NCBI GenBank assembly: GCA_033239525.1
Contig: BSYO01000034.1
Location: 248,001 to 312,000, forward strand
DNA from: Nepenthes gracilis
Lineage: Eukaryota; Streptophyta; Magnoliopsida; Caryophyllales; Nepenthaceae
DNA: 64,000 nucleotides
Direction of reading: 5' to 3'
Shown: positions 61,813 to 64,000 of the stretch, one piece after another
How the letters are laid out: the number at the start of each line of letters is the position of its first letter
How positions within the stretch are numbered: position 1 is the stretch's first letter
Made by a program: the position numbers and the translations under genes
Notes under the pieces: model-generated
Database searches by the model: none
What the model was told of the DNA's origin: nothing
Seen by the model: only the letters and a program-made list of their open reading frames with translations

Positions 61813-61978
61813 CGTTCAAAGGAGTGAGTGGCTTTTGATGTGTTACACTCATAATAGAGAGTGGCTTTGGAAATGAAGCACCCGTATGAAATAGTAACTT
61901 TGAAAATGATACACTCGTATGGAAGAGTAGCTTTGAAATTAATATACTGGTATAGAATCGTGGTTTTGGAATTGCCTT
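61813..61978. repeat. 33-bp minisatellite, about 5 degenerate copies
   Basis: Full units start near 61846, 61879, 61912 and 61945, with a partial unit before. The core resembles cactcgtatg followed by agtagctttgaaa. Because 33 is a multiple of 3, the minus-strand frame shows 11-residue repeats (SKLLFHTSVSF, SKLLFHTGASF). It lies about 0.8 kb upstream of the UPL6 start. Confidence 0.75.
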
Positions 61979-62532
61979 ATTTTCTTGTCTAAACAATCGC
62001 CTGTATGAATGTTCTGCTCTACCCTTTTGTGGGGGAGATGTCATATTTATAGTGAGGAATGTTGTTTGGCATTTCTTACGTCTTATACCTCCACAGTTAT
62101 GAGAAACGTTAATTGCGTAACTGTTACATTCAATTAAAGGTAGGACCGTACTATTTTTTATCATTAATTTGGTGCAGTAACTACCCGAAACAATCCTTTG
62201 ATTATCCATTGTTGTCCCTTGAATACTTGGCAGTTTAGGTTACATCTCTTAGATTAACTACCACGTATTTTGCTTCTTAAGCTTAGAGGTTTTTTCCTTT
62301 ACCTTTGCCACTTGGGTCTTTTTTACTTGTACGCACTGGATTCTGGGCCAATTCAAATGTTGTCATACCCATCAGCTTATTATAAGAGAAAAAATAAAAT
62401 AAAATTATAATATTTTTAATTTATATATAAAAATAAAAAAATAAGCAGTCTAATACAAATTATAATTTTTAATATATAAAATTAAATAAAATTATACTTT
62501 ATAAAATTTAATTTTGTGTATATAGACAGCAT

Positions 62533-62537
<5 letters not shown>

Positions 62538-62563
<26 letters not shown>

Positions 62564-62565
62564 AA
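62538..62565. repeat. (TA)n microsatellite
   Basis: An uninterrupted TA run of about 14 units in AT-rich intergenic DNA. Confidence 0.9.
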
Positions 62566-64000
62566 TAATTTTACACAATACTATTTATTAAATTAGTGAC
62601 TTTTTAAGTTTTCAAATAATATTTTTATATATTTTTTAAAAAATAAATAAAATAAAATCACTATCTATCCACCTCTACCTAACCTAAACACCAAAAATAT
62701 TTTCTCAATGGATCACACATTGTTTAACTTTATCACGTTTAATTAACAGATAATTCACAATCTAAGAAATACAGCCATTTATTTTATCTCTAAAAATTAT
62801 AAAAAAAATTATCCTATATTTTTTTAATTTTAAGGAATTAGAAACATGATATTTGAATTTCAATTCCGTTTAATGTCAAATAATAAAACTGAAATTAGAT
62901 CTAAAATTCAAATTTTAACTTTGAATTTTTGGTGCAACCAAATGGGCAATATGAATTTATTATATTTTTAAAACTATTTACAAATAAAATACAAAAGCAA
63001 CACATGAGGATTATCTCGCATTTGAAGTCACAAAAGTGATTCTTGGTGTCTGTAAATCTAAAATAGAAAAGTATTCTCGTGATTTTTGATTCTAAAATTT
63101 TTTTTATTCTTCGAATTTCTAGTTTTTAAATCTAATTATTATTTTTTTATTCTCAGGACTAAAAATTATAAATTATATTTTTCAATTTTCCAAAAATGTT
63201 GTGATATTGAAGAATGAGTGTGGTGATTGTGTTAAAGAAGTTTTAGAAAGAGAGAGTAGAAAATTAGAGAGCTAAGCTTTTAGAAATGTTATGTGGGGAG
63301 GATCAGGTGTTTTATAAAATAAGCTCCAAACCTCTATTGTGTAAGTTTAGTATTGCGAGACTAGACTTTAGATATCCTATTAAGCAGTGAGTAAATAAAT
63401 ATTCTCACAAATTTTAAGTTTGTAAATATGTAAGATACAATGTCTCTCTATTCTTAAATAAGATTCAAATCCCCTTTTTTTTATTTTTAAGGGTTTGATA
63501 TTTATAAAGGCTCGAGAGTTAATTGAAGATGTTCTTTGGATAGTGGGATTACAAACCACAACCTAAAAAATAGGGTTAATTGTTAGTTGCTTGGATTAAT
63601 TGTCTCTATCTAAGTTCTAGATCATAGGTCATAGTCAGAGTTCATCACATAGGAATATGTAAATTTTGTATTTTTGAGAGATAATTGGCTAAAATATAGA
63701 ATATCAATTAAATGTAAAGAGTTGGCTATTTAATGTGGTAACTCAATAACTTTTAGCTCACTTTTCTAGTTCAGCTTTTACTGTGTCAAGAGACACAGTA
63801 TAACTCTAAAATCTCAATCATTTAGTAACCTGGCCAATTGGCTTAAGTTATCTAGATTATGGTTAGGACTTACTTATTGAACTCCTTTCTAGGTTGTGCA
63901 TTATTTAGGCCTACTCTTGTTACTTTATACTGATTAATTTTTTACCTCATATTTTATTAATGAGGTGGGCTCACGGGATTAACTCAATTTAAAATTTTAC

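Larger units (their letters stand above)
61421..64000. other. AT-rich intergenic region upstream of UPL6
   Basis: No coding region I can support. A 162-codon minus-strand frame (61721-62209) has no recognised domain, and part of it is the translation of a 33-bp minisatellite. It resembles LTR-type noncoding sequence more than a gene. The rest is very AT-rich with poly-A/T runs and a TA microsatellite. A neighbouring gene, if any, lies beyond 64000. Confidence 0.5.

Noticed and set aside
61721..62209. 162-codon minus-strand ORF as a gene upstream of UPL6
   Set aside because: No recognised domain, partly minisatellite translation, and AT-rich repeat-like surroundings; kept only as an observation.

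Overview
The window is nuclear DNA of a flowering plant. It holds the 5' third of one protein-coding gene, spread over about 57 kb of the minus strand. The gene is UPL6, a HECT-type E3 ubiquitin ligase. Seven exons (61002 down to 4428) join without a break in frame into 348 residues; Arabidopsis UPL6 is about 1030 residues, so the C-terminal part with the HECT catalytic domain lies past the left edge. Three introns are very large: about 10.5 kb (intron 1), 28.0 kb (intron 3) and 9.6 kb (intron 4). Intron 5 is 6.8 kb and intron 7 runs off the window. I saw no second host gene, tRNA, rRNA or CRISPR array.

Almost everything else is degraded transposable-element sequence inside the introns. From left to right: a MULE-like repeat end (1-565) and a plus-strand Copia (about 580-4300) in intron 7; a minus-strand Gypsy (6.4-10.15 kb) in intron 5; a four-copy tandem array of ~353 bp (12.56-13.93 kb) and a plus-strand Copia with both LTRs (15.3-20.7 kb) in intron 4. 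Intron 3 is a dense retrotransposon graveyard: Gypsy on the plus strand (23.75-27.36 kb), a Gypsy tail on the minus strand (27.65-27.9 kb), Gypsy on the plus strand (29.9-32.69 kb), a minus-strand Gypsy composite with three LTRs (32.69-39.78 kb), and a minus-strand Copia (about 41.8-49.87 kb) split by a hAT DNA transposon (42.06-46.92 kb) that itself holds a likely 1.9 kb solo LTR. Intron 1 carries minisatellites and a minus-strand LINE (56.9-58.2 kb).

A small family of inverted-repeat elements (ends close to TGAAAATATCGG) occurs five times in introns 1 and 3. Two copies sit inside gag genes of Gypsy elements, and one of these is flanked by a 9-bp direct repeat, which points to transposition.

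All elements have many stop codons and frameshifts, and paired LTRs are well diverged, so insertions are old. Long introns packed with old LTR elements are known from Amborella trichopoda and other early-diverging or large-intron angiosperms. That species link is an inference, not something the sequence proves. The region upstream of the gene start (61.0-64 kb) has a short GC-richer promoter-like stretch and then AT-rich intergenic DNA with a 33-bp minisatellite.
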